Origin: Mycetocola zhujimingii
GTDB lineage: Bacteria > Actinomycetota > Actinomycetes > Actinomycetales > Microbacteriaceae
Direction of reading: 5' to 3'
Length of the DNA stretch: 64,000 bases
Assembly (NCBI RefSeq): GCF_003065425.1
Contig: NZ_CP026949.1
Span: forward strand, 1,674,001-1,738,000
Below, one piece after another: positions 62,032 to 64,000 of the stretch (within the stretch, counting starts at the first letter, position 1; each line of letters starts with the position of its first letter). The notes under the pieces are model-generated. The model was not told the origin of the DNA. It did not search any database and saw only the letters and a list, made by a program, of their open reading frames with translations. The translations under genes and the position numbers were made by a program.

Positions 62032-64000
62032 TCAGTGGCAGCCTGGCTCCGCGTGCTCGGTCCAGACGGTGAGGCTGTCGCCCGACGGTGCGACGACAAC
62101 GAGGCCGCACTCATCGGTGCGCACAGGCGCGGTGCCCGCTGCCCGCAACGTGTCCAGGATCGTCGGGGCCGGATGGCCGTAGTCATTATCGGCACCGACG
62201 GAGATCAGCCCAACCCGCGCGGCGATCGCCTGATACAGCCGCGCGCTCTGGTCGGCGGAACCGTGGTGGGCAACCTTGACGAGGTCGACGGTGCCGCGAA
62301 CAGTCCGCGTCGAGAGCAGCGCCTCCTGTGCACTCTCCGACAGGTCGCCGAGAAACAGCGACCGGATGCCGTCACCCTCGAATTCCAGAACCACGCTCCC
62401 GTCGTTTCCCAATGGCGGATGCCTGGTTGCGCCCGGAGGCCAGAGCACCTGCCAGCCGAGAGCGCCGAGAGTGCCCGAGTCGCCGGCAGCCACCTCGACG
62501 ACTGTCGCCCCTCCCGCTTTCAGGTCGCGAAGCATCCGTTCGTCGGCCGCGTTTTCGGGCGGTGGCGTGAGGACCTGGTCGCTGCGGGACACGACGGCCG
62601 CGACCCCTCCAACGTGGTCGAGGTCAAAGTGGCTCAACACGAGCAGGTTGATCTGCCCGATGCCGAGCCGGTCGAGGCAGCGCCCCAGCGACGCGGGATC
62701 TGGTCCGGTGTCGACGAGAGCCACGGCTCCCCCGCTGCGAATGACGACAGCGTCGCCCTGACCGATATTGCAGGCTGCGTAACTCCACTCCCGCGGAAGC
62801 GCCAGCCGCGGGCCGACCCGATCGGCGAGCAGGGCGCCGGCATATGCGCCGCCGATGACGACCAGCAGTGCAGCCATCACGGTGGCGGCGGCCCGTTTCT
62901 TCCGCGCCACGGCGATCATCGCCGCGATCAACACAACGGTGATCGCGGCCAGTGCGAGTGCGCCGCCGACCCCGGCCAGCCACGGCACACGTGACGCGGG
63001 AAGCGTCGATACCGTCGTTGCGATCCCGGCGACCCATGACGCGGGCACCCAGCCGAGCCAGAGCGCCAGCCAGGACAGTGGCGGCAGCACACCGGCGCAC
63101 AGGCACGCGAGCAAGCCGAGCAGTGTCGCCAGGGGCGCAGCCGGAGCAGCAAGAAGGTTGGCCGGGACGCCGTAGAGCGGCAGCGACGCGTCGAGGGTAA
63201 TGACCACCGGCTGGCAGGCGAGCTGCGCGGCGAGCGGTATGGCAATGCCAGCCGCCATGGGTCGGGGCAGCATCGTCGAGAGGAACGCGGCGATCGGCCG
63301 CGTGAGCGTCAGGAGTCCTGCGGTTGCGAGCACAGAGAGTACGAACCCGTAGCTCCGTGCGATCCATGGGTCGCTGATCACGATCACCAGCACGACGAGA
63401 CTGAGCACGGGCAAGCCCGCAGCCGGTCGACCGCTGCCAAGAGACAACAGCACTGCGACGGCCATGAATGCCGCCCTGACCACGCTCGGCTCCGGTGTCA
63501 CCAGGATTACGAACAGCCCGAGCCCCGCGAGCCCCCCGCCGATTCTGAGCCACCGTGGAGCGCCGACGCTGGCCAGGGCGAGGACGATCACGGCGACGAT
63601 CACCGCACAGTTCGCGCCGGATACCGCGGTGAGGTGGCTCAGCGAGCTGGTGATCATGTCACTGTCTAGATCATCCGACACCCCCGTAGTATCCCCGATC
63701 GCGAGTCCAGGAAGGAGCTCTCCCCCGCGACCGGGCAACTCGCCGGCTTGCTCGGCAAACACCTCGCGCATGCCCGGCGCCCAGCTCAACCAGGCGGGCG
63801 GCGGGGACACCGGCGTGACTGCGCCACGGGCAAGAATCAGCGCCGCCGCCTGTTCTCCCGGCTCCGTCCATCTGGCCTGCCCGATCAGCGACACCCGCTC
63901 ACCGATCGCGGCGAGTCCGTTCGGCCCCGCCTCGGCGAACACGACCACGGGAAGGGATACCGACGCCGTTCGACCTCCCACCGTCAATTCGGTTACCGTG
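62032..64000 (-). CDS. comEC: ComEC/Rec2-family DNA-uptake channel (partial, N-terminus beyond window)
   Basis: The frame is open through the right window edge, so about 655 residues of the C-terminal part are visible. A DUF4131-type segment is followed by the competence domain (LSHLTAVSGANCAVIVAV and many helices) and a C-terminal metallo-beta-lactamase domain (HFDLDHVGG, VDLVKVAHHGSADQ). ComEC conducts incoming single-stranded DNA, and its C-terminal nuclease may degrade the other strand. Presumably comEA lies to the right. An island-borne CoiA-like gene elsewhere in the window may or may not be related. Confidence 0.92.
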   Translation of the reverse strand, partial: TVTELTVGGRTASVSLPVVVFAEAGPNGLAAIGERVSLIGQARWTEPGEQAAALILARGAVTPVSPPPAWLSWAPGMREVFAEQAGELPGRGGELLPGLAIGDTTGVSDDLDSDMITSSLSHLTAVSGANCAVIVAVIVLALASVGAPRWLRIGGGLAGLGLFVILVTPEPSVVRAAFMAVAVLLSLGSGRPAAGLPVLSLVVLVIVISDPWIARSYGFVLSVLATAGLLTLTRPIAAFLSTMLPRPMAAGIAIPLAAQLACQPVVITLDASLPLYGVPANLLAAPAAPLATLLGLLACLCAGVLPPLSWLALWLGWVPASWVAGIATTVSTLPASRVPWLAGVGGALALAAITVVLIAAMIAVARKKRAAATVMAALLVVIGGAYAGALLADRVGPRLALPREWSYAACNIGQGDAVVIRSGGAVALVDTGPDPASLGRCLDRLGIGQINLLVLSHFDLDHVGGVAAVVSRSDQVLTPPPENAADERMLRDLKAGGATVVEVAAGDSGTLGALGWQVLWPPGATRHPPLGNDGSVVLEFEGDGIRSLFLGDLSESAQEALLSTRTVRGTVDLVKVAHHGSADQSARLYQAIAARVGLISVGADNDYGHPAPTILDTLRAAGTAPVRTDECGLVVVAPSGDSLTVWTEHAEPGCH

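Overview
The window looks like the chromosome of a high-GC actinobacterium, most probably a Microbacteriaceae member. This is inferred from strong GC bias, frequent GTG starts, and the gene orders hrcA-dnaJ-rsmE-HIT-phoH-ybeY-CNNM-era and dnaG-dgt-dusB. No rRNA operon is present to fix the genus.

Layout. 1-8.8 kb: a sugar ABC binding protein (cut by the left edge) divergent from a LacI-family regulator; a VOC protein; a coupled minus-strand operon of a membrane coiled-coil protein, PspA/IM30 and a DinB2-type Y-family polymerase; and an EamA transporter. 9-13.9 kb: a YhiM-family (DUF2776) membrane protein, then a run of small, mostly unrecognised membrane proteins. 13.95-27.34 kb: an integrated genomic island bounded by a perfect 40-bp direct repeat. 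The right copy is the 3' half of an intact tRNA-Met gene and the left copy is the displaced tRNA fragment. The island holds an N-terminally truncated tyrosine recombinase, a CoiA-like nuclease, a GIY-YIG protein, a frameshifted LRV-repeat/NucS-like nuclease, a secreted NIDO-SGNH-PKD-PD40 protein, a toxin-antitoxin pair with a palindromic operator, an EF-hand lipoprotein and a protein with a HEPN-type RNxxxH motif. One two-gene membrane module occurs both inside and just outside the island.

27.4-38.9 kb: a GT4 glycosyltransferase, a YCII/DGPF protein with its ECF sigma factor, a DMT/NIPA-like membrane protein, def, tRNA-Asn, a lone oligopeptide-type ABC ATPase, dnaG, dgt, dusB, a YbaK-type deacylase, and a FrnE/DsbA-like oxidoreductase coupled to a 46-residue protein that is easily missed. 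39.0-39.73 kb: a gene-free stretch with six 13-bp tandem repeats followed by six diverged copies of a ~60-nt perfect-to-imperfect palindrome. 39.7-64 kb: housekeeping genes (uppS, recO, leuA, a FtsX-type ABC exporter with a two-component system, era through hrcA with a CIRCE operator, a DUF4870 protein, hemW, a DUF1990 protein, lepA, an alpha/beta hydrolase, rpsT, holA, and comEC cut by the right edge).

How the parts work together. The right half is core information processing: replication (dnaG, holA), ribosome and tRNA maturation (era, ybeY, rsmE, lepA, dusB), protein folding under HrcA/CIRCE control, and envelope precursor synthesis (uppS). The novelty lies in the tRNA-Met island, which is rich in nucleases and stability/defence-like genes, in the palindromic repeat array, and in the polymerase that lacks the usual aromatic steric gate.
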